Below are positions 27,272-35,859 of a stretch of 64,000 nt of DNA, piece after piece. Each line of letters starts with the position of its first letter. The first letter of the stretch is position 1. Made by a program: the position numbers and the translations under genes. Under the pieces are notes generated by a model that was not told the DNA's origin, ran no database searches, and saw only the letters and a list, made by a program, of their open reading frames with translations. This DNA is from an uncultured Corynebacterium sp. (GTDB lineage: Bacteria; Actinomycetota; Actinomycetes; Mycobacteriales; Mycobacteriaceae). The stretch is taken from assembly GCF_943914615.1 (NCBI RefSeq), contig NZ_CALUCS010000003.1:1-64000 (forward strand). The letters run 5' to 3'.

Positions 27272-28800
27272 GCCTCCGAACGGTCGGCCAAGGTCGCGCG
27301 GATGGGGCGAGCGATCTGCGTCATCTCGCGGCGGCCGCGCAGCTCCACGGACTTCATCATGGTCCAGCGGGCCTGCTCGGCCTCGTTGGCCGCGCGCAGA
27401 GTTACGGCACTTGTCAGCACCTGTCCGGGGGTCTTCTTCGCTAGATCCGTCAGGCGGGCGGCCTGGTTCACAGCGTCGCCGATGACGGTGTACTCGAAGC
27501 GGTCCTTCGCGCCGATGTGGCCCGCGACGACGGAACCGGCGGCCACGCCGATTCCCGCAGCGAATTCCAGGCCCTGCAGCTTCGCCTTTAGCTCGCGGGC
27601 GGCGGCTAGTGCGTGGCCGGCTACATCGTCCAGCGGTAGAGGTGCGCCGAATACGGCCAGCGCGGCATCGCCCTCGAACTTGTTGATGATGCCCTTGTTG
27701 GCGTGCACGACCTCCACCACGCGGTCGAAGAACTCATTGAGGGCCTTAACCACGTGCTGCGGTTCCTTCTCCGTTGCAAACCCGGTGGAGCCGATCACGT
27801 CCACGAAGAGCACGGCCACGTGCCGAGTTTCACCGCCTAGCTCCGGCTTCTCCTCCAGTGCGCGGCGGGCGACCTCGGTGCCGACGTAGCGGCCAAAGAG
27901 GTCCGAGACCCGCTGGCGCTCCTGCAAACCGCGCATCATCTCGTTGAAGCCGGCCTGCAGCACGCCGATCTCCGAGGAGTCGTAGATCCGCACGTCCGTG
28001 TTCACCTTGCCGCGGCGCACCCGGTTGATGGCGTATTGCAGTTCGCGGATCGGGTCGGCCACGGCCATGGAGAACAGTGTGGTGCCCATGAAACCGGTCA
28101 GCAGGGTGGTCAGCGCCAGCGCCAGCATTGCCGGAATGATGCCGCCGGAGTCTTCTGGGTAGAACTCGGTGGCCGCAGCGAAGAGCAGCAGCACCATGCC
28201 CAGCACCGGCACGGCGGAGGTCAGCGCCCACGTAGTCATCAGGCGGTGCGAAAGAGGGGAGAGCCGCGAGTGGTCCGGTGCGCCCTTGGCCAGCGCCTTC
28301 GCGGCGACCGGACGCACCAGGCGCTCGGCCTCCATATACGTCATCAGGCTCACCATCATGCCGCCGAGCGTGGCCGTCACGCCGACGGTTATGCCCCATT
28401 CGGTGCTATGCCTCCAGGCCACGACGGTGAACAGCACCACCCCGATGCCCCACAGCACAATGCCCGTGACGGTTTGGAGCAACGGAATGCGTAGCACCAG
28501 GTCGCGCACCATGTTTGGGTCATAGGCCTGTGGCGTGCGCTGCCAGCGCAGCACGGGAGCGAAGAAGTACAAAGTCATCGCGATGCCGGCGACCACGGCC
28601 ACCCCGAAATAGATCAAGTACAGCGAGGCGATGGTGGTATCCGGGCTCGTCAGCTCACGCGCGGCGGGCAGCGGAATGAAGAAGCGCAGGAACGTCGCCA
28701 CAGCGGTAGCGCCGATGACGTTCGTGGCCAGAACGGTTGCTGCGTACAAGGGCCAGGAGGTTCCCCAGGCCCACGAGAGGTAGCGCAGCAGTTGTTTCAT
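27268..28800 (-). CDS. cyaB: Membrane-bound class III adenylate cyclase
   Basis: A 510-aa protein with about six membrane segments in residues 1-255, a HAMP-like linker (about 255-310) and a class III cyclase domain. Metal-binding aspartates lie in LFVDVIGSTGF and FEGDAALAVFG. The lysine of NKFEGD matches the adenine-selecting position, and YTVIGDAVNQAARL carries the transition-state region. It should make cAMP, the ligand of GlxR. It matches Rv3645 and C. glutamicum CyaB in domain order and place. Confidence 0.93.
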   Translation of the reverse strand: MKQLLRYLSWAWGTSWPLYAATVLATNVIGATAVATFLRFFIPLPAARELTSPDTTIASLYLIYFGVAVVAGIAMTLYFFAPVLRWQRTPQAYDPNMVRDLVLRIPLLQTVTGIVLWGIGVVLFTVVAWRHSTEWGITVGVTATLGGMMVSLMTYMEAERLVRPVAAKALAKGAPDHSRLSPLSHRLMTTWALTSAVPVLGMVLLLFAAATEFYPEDSGGIIPAMLALALTTLLTGFMGTTLFSMAVADPIRELQYAINRVRRGKVNTDVRIYDSSEIGVLQAGFNEMMRGLQERQRVSDLFGRYVGTEVARRALEEKPELGGETRHVAVLFVDVIGSTGFATEKEPQHVVKALNEFFDRVVEVVHANKGIINKFEGDAALAVFGAPLPLDDVAGHALAAARELKAKLQGLEFAAGIGVAAGSVVAGHIGAKDRFEYTVIGDAVNQAARLTDLAKKTPGQVLTSAVTLRAANEAEQARWTMMKSVELRGRREMTQIARPIRATLADRSEA

Positions 28801-28876
28801 GCCCTTCAGATTAACCCACGCCGCCCCGCGCCGGGTGCGTCTGCCCTGTCCTTGTCAGTAGCTACACTAAGTAACC

Positions 28877-30124
28877 ATGACGGAAACCACGCCGGCCTCT
28901 ACAACGGCCACCACTCCGGCCGCCGCCGAAGACGCGCCGGGGGTTTTCGGGCGCATCACTGCGGAATCCGTCCGCCGCCCGCTGCAGAGGGCAGTGGAGG
29001 ATCCACAGGCGATGACCCATTCGTGGCTGTTTACCGGCCCACCCGGCTCGGGGCGGTCCATCGCGGCGAAGGTCTTTGCCACCGCTTTGGTGTGTCCGCA
29101 CGGTGGCTGTGGCGAGTGCGACCAGTGCCGTAGTGCCGCCGCGGGCACGCACCCGGACATCCTGTGGGTTTCCACAACCGGCGTGGTGCTGACGGTCGAT
29201 GAGATCCGCGGCGCCATCCACGAGGCCGCAAACATGCCCACCGTCGCCCGCTGGCGCGTGGTGGTGGTGGAAGATGCCGACCGCCTGAACGATGCCGCCG
29301 CCAACGCCTTGCTGAAGTCCGTTGAGGAGCCGCCCGCCCGCACCGTCTTCCTGCTGTGCGCGCCCTCGACCGACCCTTCGGATATTGCGATCACCCTGCG
29401 GTCGCGCTGCCGCCACGTATACGTGCCCACCCCCTCGCCGGCGGCGGTTAAGGGGGTTTTGCTTAGTGACGCCACCTTGGGGCTCAATGAGACTCAAGCC
29501 CAATGGGCCGCCGACGTGTCGGCCGGACACATTGGAAGGGCCCGCCACCTGGCTAGCGACGAGGCTGCCCGCACCAAACGCGCCACCGCGCTGAAGCTGC
29601 CGCAGCTGGTGTACGAACCCAATGCGCTGTACCGCTTCACCTCCGAGCTGGTGAAGAAAGCCGAGGAAGAGGCCGCCAGCGAGCTGGAAAAGCTGGATCA
29701 GCGGGAGCGTGAGGAACTGGAGAGCAGCCATGGCGTGGGCGCGAAAGGCAAGGGTGCTGCAAAGGCCCAGCGGGGGGCGTCAGGAAGAATGAAAGAGCTA
29801 GAAAAAGAGCAGAAGAACCGGCGCACCAGAAGAACCCGCGACTCGCTTGACCTGGCGCTGATCGACATTGCCGGGCTGTACCGTGACGCGATGCTGCAGG
29901 CCTCGGGTGCGGTGGATGGCGATGGCGTGCCGGTGGGCGGCCACCAGCACCCGGACATGGCGGCGACGTCGAAGGAACTGGCGCGCCGCAATAGTGCGTC
30001 GGCTCTGGTGAGCTGCATAGATGCGGTGATGGAATGCCGCGAGGTGCTGGGGTACAACGTGCGGCCTGAGGTGGCGCTGGATGCGATGGCGGGGCGCCTG
30101 CAGCAGTGCTGTGGGGTGGCCTAG
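28877..30124 (+). CDS. holB: DNA polymerase III delta' subunit
   Basis: A 415-aa clamp-loader subunit. The AAA+ domain has a modified P-loop, GPPGSGRS (residues 54-61), where arginine replaces the ATP-binding lysine, as expected for a non-hydrolysing delta' subunit. The zinc module C73-x4-C78-x2-C81-x2-C84 is intact. ADRLNDAAANALLKSVEEPP is the sensor and SRC region. A long charged insert near residues 255-320 separates the collar domain. It corresponds to Rv3644c and is followed by tRNA-Thr, as in mycobacteria. Confidence 0.94.
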   Translation: MTETTPASTTATTPAAAEDAPGVFGRITAESVRRPLQRAVEDPQAMTHSWLFTGPPGSGRSIAAKVFATALVCPHGGCGECDQCRSAAAGTHPDILWVSTTGVVLTVDEIRGAIHEAANMPTVARWRVVVVEDADRLNDAAANALLKSVEEPPARTVFLLCAPSTDPSDIAITLRSRCRHVYVPTPSPAAVKGVLLSDATLGLNETQAQWAADVSAGHIGRARHLASDEAARTKRATALKLPQLVYEPNALYRFTSELVKKAEEEAASELEKLDQREREELESSHGVGAKGKGAAKAQRGASGRMKELEKEQKNRRTRRTRDSLDLALIDIAGLYRDAMLQASGAVDGDGVPVGGHQHPDMAATSKELARRNSASALVSCIDAVMECREVLGYNVRPEVALDAMAGRLQQCCGVA

Positions 30125-30207
30125 CGGGTATCCGGGCTAACCCCAGGTGGCGTTTTGGTGCTCAGGGTTTGCGTCGGCTAGGATAACGCTTCGTACTTAA
30201 TGTACGC

Positions 30208-30283
30208 GCCGCTTTAGCTCAGTCGGCAGAGCGTTTCACTCGTAATGAAAAGGTCGCGAGTTCGATTCTCGCAAGCGGCTCCA
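30208..30283 (+). tRNA. tRNA-Thr (anticodon CGT)
   Basis: A complete cloverleaf with acceptor stem GCCGCTT/AAGCGGC, discriminator T and encoded CCA. The anticodon stem TTTCA/TGAAA holds the loop CTCGTAA, giving anticodon CGT for threonine codon ACG. The T arm is GCGAG-TTCGATT-CTCGC. A diverged copy of its 3' end lies about 500 bp downstream. Confidence 0.96.
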
Positions 30284-30288
30284 TGTGA

Positions 30289-30328
30289 TGTCCCATAGCA
30301 TTCTTGACAGTTTGCTGTGGGACATTTT
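30289..30328 (+). terminator. Terminator of tRNA-Thr
   Basis: TGTCCCATAGCA pairs with TGCTGTGGGACA (11 of 12 positions) around a 12-nt loop and is followed by TTTT, 6 bp after the tRNA end. Confidence 0.85.
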
Positions 30329-30491
30329 GATTGCTAGCGACTGCTAACGTTTCGCCACTTATAAGCGTTTGGGTAGACAAAGCACTTCCAAGCTCACGAG
30401 TCTGTGTCCAATCAGCCATGGAACCGCACTCCGGGGCAAAGAAGGTTTTTGCACATCTCTACCCGAACTCCTTCAGAAAGGATTCCTCCCA

Positions 30492-30773
30492 ATGAAGATT
30501 CGCAAGTCGCTCATCGCCGGCGTTACCGCTGTAACTGTCACCGCAGGTCTCGCCGCACCTGCCCAGGCCGAAAACCACACCCCCACCACCCAAGTACAGG
30601 CTGCAGAAACTCCGAACACCAAGTCCCCGATTGGCTCACTGAACACAATCTTCGAAAACACCCCGGCGTGGCTGCGCTTCCCCCTCTTTGCACCGCTGGG
30701 ACTTATCTGGGCCGTTATTTACAACCTAGTTGGCCTTCAGAACTCCGAAGGGCCATCCGGCAGTCTTTCTTAA
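30492..30773 (+). CDS. Small secreted or membrane protein of unknown function
   Basis: A 93-aa protein I do not recognise. It has a clear Sec signal peptide (KIRKSLIAGVTAVTVTAGLAAPAQA) with AQA cleavage near residue 26. The mature part is Thr/Pro/Asn-rich, with a C-terminal hydrophobic helix (about residues 58-82). GAAAGGA lies about 10 nt before the ATG. It is flanked by tRNA-Thr and by a partial copy of that tRNA's 3' end, so it may be cargo of a decayed inserted element. An in-frame start at 30369 would remove the signal peptide from the N-terminus. Confidence 0.7.
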   Translation: MKIRKSLIAGVTAVTVTAGLAAPAQAENHTPTTQVQAAETPNTKSPIGSLNTIFENTPAWLRFPLFAPLGLIWAVIYNLVGLQNSEGPSGSLS

Positions 30774-30782
30774 CCCGGTGTC

Positions 30783-30810
30783 GGAAATTCGATTCTCGTA
30801 AGCCACTCCA
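30783..30810 (+). repeat. Partial copy of the tRNA-Thr 3' end (possible attachment site)
   Basis: The segment matches the last 28 nt of tRNA-Thr including CCA (30256-30283) at 22 of 28 positions, with an 11-nt exact core TTCGATTCTCG and a shared CTCCA end. It is in direct orientation to the tRNA. Such partial 3' duplications are left when elements integrate into tRNA genes. Confidence 0.65.
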
Positions 30811-30811
30811 C

Positions 30812-30863
30812 TAAAAACCGTCCAACCTGCGGGAATGCCAGCAGGCGGAGGTCGGGTTTTGCG
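30812..30863 (-). terminator. Probable terminator of ddh
   Basis: On the minus strand an imperfect hairpin built on CCTGC/GCAGG, with AAACC/GGTTT at the base, ends in a T run 8 bp after the ddh stop. Confidence 0.55.
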
Positions 30864-30870
30864 TTGGGGC

Positions 30871-31851
30871 TTATAGCTTCTTGGCTACCAGGTCGTCCAG
30901 AGGCTCCGCAGAAAGCAGGTAAGGTGCTACCTCGAAGACCGTGCGGGCGCCCGTCTCGCCAGCTTGGCGCATGCGCCAGGCGGCGCGGCCGTAGGCCACC
31001 TGCACCGCAGCGGTGAAGTCGGGGTTGCGCTCCAGCTCTAGGCCGAACTCAATCACGTGACCGGAAGTGCCCGCCTGGCCGCGGGTAATCACCTGCCCGC
31101 CGTGTGGCATGCCCTGGTGGTCGCGCTCGAACTCAGCTTCGGAGATGAACTCCACGATCGTCTCGTAGGGCGCGAAGTAGTCCGGCATCGTCACGATTGC
31201 CTCGCGGATCTGCTCCTTCAACTTCTCATCCGCCGCCGCATCGCCGGTCTCCTCAGCCACCACGAAGCAGTGGCGCAGGTGGCACTCGTTGGCTTTCAGA
31301 TCCGCGCCCTCGCCTCGCTTCACGGCCTCGATAGCCTCCGGATTTGGCTTGGTGTACTGCACACCCTTGGCCACGCCGGTTACGCGACGCACTGCATCGG
31401 AGTGACCCTGCGAGAGTCCAGGCCCCCAGAACGTCATCTGGTCGGCTCCCGGCAGCACCGCTCCGCCGAGTACACGGTTCAAGGAAAAGATGCCCGGATC
31501 CCAACCGGTGGAAATCATCGCAATGTTCTCGCCTTCTTGCGCGGACTTATCCATTACCGTCCGGTAGTTCGGGATCTCGCCGTGGTTGTCGTAAGTATCG
31601 ACTGTGGTGAAGTGCTTGGCCAATTCGGGGGCCTGCGCTGGTACATCGGTGGCGCTGCCCAGGCAGACGAAGAGCACGTCTACTTCATCCTTGTGCTTTT
31701 CCACGTCCGCAGCTGGCAGAACACGGACCTGCGTATCGAGGGAATCGCGGCGGGAGAACACACCGACGAGTTCCATGTCGGGCTGGTCGGCAATAACCTT
31801 CTCAACGCTGCGACCCAGGTTTCCATAGCCAATGATGGCGGTGCGAATCAT
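30871..31851 (-). CDS. ddh: meso-Diaminopimelate D-dehydrogenase
   Basis: A 326-aa NADPH-dependent enzyme that makes meso-diaminopimelate in one step for lysine and peptidoglycan. The Rossmann start is AIIGYGNLGRSVEKVIA. The family motifs STGWDPGIFSLNR and FWGPGLSQGHSDAVRR, together with MPDYFAPYE and MPHGGQVIT, match C. glutamicum Ddh closely along the whole length. The gene is alone on its strand here, 164 bp downstream of the permease stop, next to a break in conserved gene order. Confidence 0.96.
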   Translation of the reverse strand: MIRTAIIGYGNLGRSVEKVIADQPDMELVGVFSRRDSLDTQVRVLPAADVEKHKDEVDVLFVCLGSATDVPAQAPELAKHFTTVDTYDNHGEIPNYRTVMDKSAQEGENIAMISTGWDPGIFSLNRVLGGAVLPGADQMTFWGPGLSQGHSDAVRRVTGVAKGVQYTKPNPEAIEAVKRGEGADLKANECHLRHCFVVAEETGDAAADEKLKEQIREAIVTMPDYFAPYETIVEFISEAEFERDHQGMPHGGQVITRGQAGTSGHVIEFGLELERNPDFTAAVQVAYGRAAWRMRQAGETGARTVFEVAPYLLSAEPLDDLVAKKL

Positions 31852-32015
31852 GCGGGGGAGTCCTTTCTAGATGTCCCTGTGCGGGCGCGACGCTCGTCCG
31901 ACAGGAAGACGGGGAACCGTAATTGGATACCGTATTTAGATCCAGCCTATCCTCCTTTCGCTACCTGTCACTACCTGCCCCTTTAGCCGTGCTGTTGGTG
32001 CATCCGCGGCGAGCT

Positions 32016-33470
32016 CTATTGGAAGGAGGAGGGTAGGGCCAGTTTCTCGAAGGGGCTCAACCCACGGATGGCGGAGTTGGCGAAGCTGGCCACGACCAAG
32101 ATCGCAAACATCGTCGCTGCAGAAAACAGCTGCACCCGGGAACCCGGATCCGTCAGCATCAGCAACGCCAGGCCCGCCAACACAACCAGCGTGGCGATGG
32201 TCAGCCAGGGGAAGCCCCACATGCGGATCGGCAATGCGCCGCCCGCGTGCTGTTCCAGGCGGTGGCGCAGACGCAGCTGGGAGACGACGATGAACGTCCA
32301 AACGATCAGCAGGGAGGCACCCGCGGAGTTCAGCATAAACGTCAGTAGCCAACCGGTATCCAGGTAGTTCAGAACCACCATCACGATGGACAAACACACC
32401 GAGAGAATGATCGCGGCGACGGGAACGCCTCGACGGTCTACACGGGTGAAAATTTGGGGTGCCTCATGACGATTGGCCAGGGAGAACATCATGCGGCTGG
32501 AGGCATAGATCTGCGCATTGAAGGCAGACAGTAGCGCCAGAACAATAATGGCTTCCATGAAGCCGACCACGCCCGGAATCCCGGCCAGATTCAGCACCCT
32601 AGTGAAGGGGCTATCGGCTGCGCTTTCCGCCTGTCCTAGGGAGGAGTGGGGGAGCAGGAAGGTAATCACCAGCACCGAACCCAAGTAAAACAGCGAGATT
32701 CGAGTGATGGTGGAGCGCACCGCGTTGATCAGCGAGCGCTGGGGATTCTCGGATTCCGCAGAGGCGATGGCCACCACCTCGATGCCCCCGAAGGCAAATG
32801 CCACAGCCAGAATTGCCGTGGCCACACCGCCCACACCATTGGGCATAAAGCCATCGGCGGTAAACACCTCAGTGCCGATGAAGGTATGCCCGGGCAGGAG
32901 ACCAAAGACCAGGAGGAACCCAATGACCAGGAAAGCTACTAGCACCGCCACCTTGATGAACGCGAACCAGAACTCGAACTCGCCGAAGGCGCGGATCTGT
33001 AGGAGGTTCACCACTCCGAAGAAAATCACGCATACGGCGGCGGGGATCCAGGCGTCAATACCGAACCATGCCCCCATAAAACTCGCCGCACCAGTAATTT
33101 CGGCGCCGAGCACCGCCACCGTGGCGAGCCAGTAAATCCACCCCTGAGTGAAGCCAGCCCAGCGTCCGATGCCGTGTTCTGCATATTCGGAGAACGAGCC
33201 GGAGGCGGGGATGACGGTGCCCATCTCGCCCAGCATCTGCATCACGAGGATCGCGATGAAACCCGCCACAATGTAGGCCAGCAGCACGGCTGGTCCGGCG
33301 GCCTCGATGCCTACTCCGGTGCCTAGGAACAACCCAGCGCCGATGGTGGAGCCCAGGCCCATCATCGTGAGGTGGCGGACTTTCAGTCCGTTGCCTAGCT
33401 TGTCGTCGCCGGTGCGCGAGTTCGCGTGTGAACTGGCGGTATCTGAGGAGGTGGAGGGGGTAGAGCTCAT
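32016..33470 (-). CDS. Amino-acid permease (APC superfamily, AAT type)
   Basis: A 484-aa transporter with about twelve membrane helices. The first helix has the family signature GLGSTIGAGLFLGTGVGIEAAGP, followed by LGEMGTVIPASGSFSEYAEHGIGRW. These are shared by GabP, AroP, CycA and ProY proton symporters. The substrate cannot be fixed from the sequence. A Ser/Thr-rich cytoplasmic tail precedes helix 1. It lies 94 bp downstream of the acyl-CoA dehydrogenase-like gene on the same strand. Confidence 0.9.
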   Translation of the reverse strand: MSSTPSTSSDTASSHANSRTGDDKLGNGLKVRHLTMMGLGSTIGAGLFLGTGVGIEAAGPAVLLAYIVAGFIAILVMQMLGEMGTVIPASGSFSEYAEHGIGRWAGFTQGWIYWLATVAVLGAEITGAASFMGAWFGIDAWIPAAVCVIFFGVVNLLQIRAFGEFEFWFAFIKVAVLVAFLVIGFLLVFGLLPGHTFIGTEVFTADGFMPNGVGGVATAILAVAFAFGGIEVVAIASAESENPQRSLINAVRSTITRISLFYLGSVLVITFLLPHSSLGQAESAADSPFTRVLNLAGIPGVVGFMEAIIVLALLSAFNAQIYASSRMMFSLANRHEAPQIFTRVDRRGVPVAAIILSVCLSIVMVVLNYLDTGWLLTFMLNSAGASLLIVWTFIVVSQLRLRHRLEQHAGGALPIRMWGFPWLTIATLVVLAGLALLMLTDPGSRVQLFSAATMFAILVVASFANSAIRGLSPFEKLALPSSFQ

Positions 33471-33564
33471 TCTCTAAGAATACGATGTGGGGGAATGCCG
33501 CTTAGCCTCGGACCGGCCTTGAACCAGCCTCGGTGCCGCAGAACGCAGGTGTTCGCGTGCGCGG

Positions 33565-35724
33565 TCACCCCACCTGCCCCGCGGCGGGGTCCGACTCGTA
33601 TTTGGGGACCATCGCCTCGTAGCCTTCCATCAGCTTCAGATCCGCGATGTGGTCCGGGATGCCGAAGGCGTCCACCAAGGTCTGTGACCAGGGGCCGAGG
33701 GAGTCTACCAGGTCGTTCAGCGCTGCGCGGGCGGCCTTGGTGCGAGTACCCGTCAGCAGGTTCTGCTCCAAGTACCAGCTGGCGTTGTCCACGATGCAGC
33801 TGAGGAAGTACACCAGGCGTACCTGCTCCAGCACGAGCTGTGCTTCTTCCGAATCCAGCTTGGACTCGGCTTCTACGAAGGCTTCGAAGATTATGCGATC
33901 CACGTGCGCCCAGCCGACGGCCAGCAGGTGATCCTGCGCGCGGTCGACTACCTTCGCCGCTTCGTCCACATCCATTTTGCGGGCGGGGCGCAGGCGGCGG
34001 GCGAGGGAGCGCATCAGGCGATCCTCCCGCTCGCTCAGCAGGTTGATCTGGTAGGCCGGGTCGAACAGTGAGGTCTCCTCGGAGTCGCTGAACGTATCCA
34101 CCAGGTTCTGGATCAGCGCGTCCGCGGCGGTGCGGCGGCGCAACAGGTTGCCGAAGCTATCCAGGCCGAAGCGCACCATCTCCATCGGTTTCAGGCCGCC
34201 GAGCTCCTTGGCGAAGCCCGTCATCAGTTCCTTCGCGGCGAGTTGCATCATCACTACGTTGTCGCCCTCGAAGGTGGTGAACACATCCGAGTCCGCCTTC
34301 AGCGTGGTCAACAGGTTTTCCGCCATGTAGCCCGCGCCGCCGCAGGCCTCGCGGGCCTCCTGGATCGTGTCGGTGGCGTGCGCGGTGTTGGCGGCCTTCA
34401 GCGCTGCGGCGTGTGCCTCAACTTCTCGCTGGTCGGCCTGCTGTTCCTTGGTGTATTCGGTCGGCTCCACGCCCCGCTGGTCGAGCTCGTGCACGCGCGC
34501 GATCAGCTTGTTCGTAGCGAACTGCAGGCCGTAGGCGCGGGCTACGCGCGGGATGAGGCGCAGGCGGTGCCAACGGTGCTCGATCAGGCGGTTTTCGGGT
34601 AGCGAATCGTCGGGAGCGAATTGACGCCGCAGGTTCGCGTACGTCACAGCAATGTCTAGCGCGGTGCGGGCGGCCGCGCCTGCGGCAGCTCCCACGGTCA
34701 CGCGCCCGCGTACCAGGGCTCCGAGCATTGTGAAGAAGCGACGGTTCGGGTTTTCGATGGGGGAGGTGTAGTTGCCGGCCTCGTCCACGTCGGCGAAGCG
34801 GTTCAGCAGAGCTTCGCGGGGCACGCGGTGGTTATCGAAGCTGATGGTGCCATTGTCCACACCCTTCAGCCCGCCCTTGTGGCCGTGGTCGCCGATGCGT
34901 ACGCCGTCGATGGGGGAGCCGTCGTCTTCGCGGATGCGCACCAGCAGGCAGTGCACGCCCTGCGATTCAGCCTCGGTCGCGTTCTTAGCGTCGGGAACGA
35001 TGAGCTGTGCAAACACTGCCGCCCAGCGGCCATCGCGCGCGGCATTGCCGATGAACCACTTCTCGGCAGAGGCGGTGGGGGAGTTGATGATGAACTCCTG
35101 CGTCTCCGCGTCGTAGGTTGCCGTGGTCTCCAACTGCTGGACGTCGGAGCCGTGGCCGCGCTCGGTCATGGCGAAGCAGCCGAGAGCCTCGAGGTTCATC
35201 AGCTTCCCCACCATCTCCTGGTGCCGTTCGGTTCCCAGGTTGCCGACGGCGCCGCCGAACAGCCCCCACTGCACTCCGGACTTCACCATGAGTGATAGGT
35301 CTGCATGCCCCAGCATCTCAATGGAGGTCAGGCAGCGGCCGGTTTCGCCCGTGCCGCCCTGGTCGGCGCGGAAGGCGTGGTTTGGCATGCCGGATTCGAG
35401 CACGCGATGCAGCTGCTCGGTGGTGCAAGCGCGGGACTGTTCGAGGTCTAGGTCGGTACGCGGCAGGATGTTTGGGTCTGCCAGTAGGCTGCGGGTTTCC
35501 TCGCGTGCTTCTGGAAAGTCGCCGTCAAGGACGGTCTGCAGAGCCTTTGCTATTGACGCCTGAGTCTCGGCAGTTGGAGCCGTGGACAAGGTCTTGGGCG
35601 CCGAGGTGGAGCGGCGGAGTTTGTTTTCAGACTTGTCAGCAATTCCATCGGCTGAGCTGGATGTGACCGAGCTATCAGTCGTTGCGGTGTTTTCGGTCGT
35701 GTTTTCGGAATTGTTTGGTGACAT
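33565..35724 (-). CDS. Acyl-CoA oxidase/dehydrogenase family flavoprotein
   Basis: A 719-aa FAD enzyme, long for an acyl-CoA dehydrogenase (about 380-600) and nearer the acyl-CoA oxidase layout. LGCFAMTERGHGSDVQQLETTATYD is the FAD/substrate motif of the middle domain, VRGRVTVGAAAGAAARTALDIAVTYANLRRQF follows, and ACGGAGYMAENLL precedes a helical C-terminal domain. It should catalyse the first step of fatty-acid beta-oxidation. A Ser/Thr/Asn-rich stretch of about 45 residues starts the protein. I use the ATG at 35724, and one six codons earlier is possible. No clear ribosome site is visible. Confidence 0.88.
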   Translation of the reverse strand: MSPNNSENTTENTATTDSSVTSSSADGIADKSENKLRRSTSAPKTLSTAPTAETQASIAKALQTVLDGDFPEAREETRSLLADPNILPRTDLDLEQSRACTTEQLHRVLESGMPNHAFRADQGGTGETGRCLTSIEMLGHADLSLMVKSGVQWGLFGGAVGNLGTERHQEMVGKLMNLEALGCFAMTERGHGSDVQQLETTATYDAETQEFIINSPTASAEKWFIGNAARDGRWAAVFAQLIVPDAKNATEAESQGVHCLLVRIREDDGSPIDGVRIGDHGHKGGLKGVDNGTISFDNHRVPREALLNRFADVDEAGNYTSPIENPNRRFFTMLGALVRGRVTVGAAAGAAARTALDIAVTYANLRRQFAPDDSLPENRLIEHRWHRLRLIPRVARAYGLQFATNKLIARVHELDQRGVEPTEYTKEQQADQREVEAHAAALKAANTAHATDTIQEAREACGGAGYMAENLLTTLKADSDVFTTFEGDNVVMMQLAAKELMTGFAKELGGLKPMEMVRFGLDSFGNLLRRRTAADALIQNLVDTFSDSEETSLFDPAYQINLLSEREDRLMRSLARRLRPARKMDVDEAAKVVDRAQDHLLAVGWAHVDRIIFEAFVEAESKLDSEEAQLVLEQVRLVYFLSCIVDNASWYLEQNLLTGTRTKAARAALNDLVDSLGPWSQTLVDAFGIPDHIADLKLMEGYEAMVPKYESDPAAGQVG

Positions 35725-35859
35725 GAAATTAAGGATACGCAAGAGTGTGATCCATAACTCGAAAATTTACTAATAAATCCATGACTAAATGGTTGGGTGG
35801 AACGTAGTAGCTGCAGCTTTGCGTTGGTGGTCTCCTATCGGGTGACTAGGCTTGCCCCT

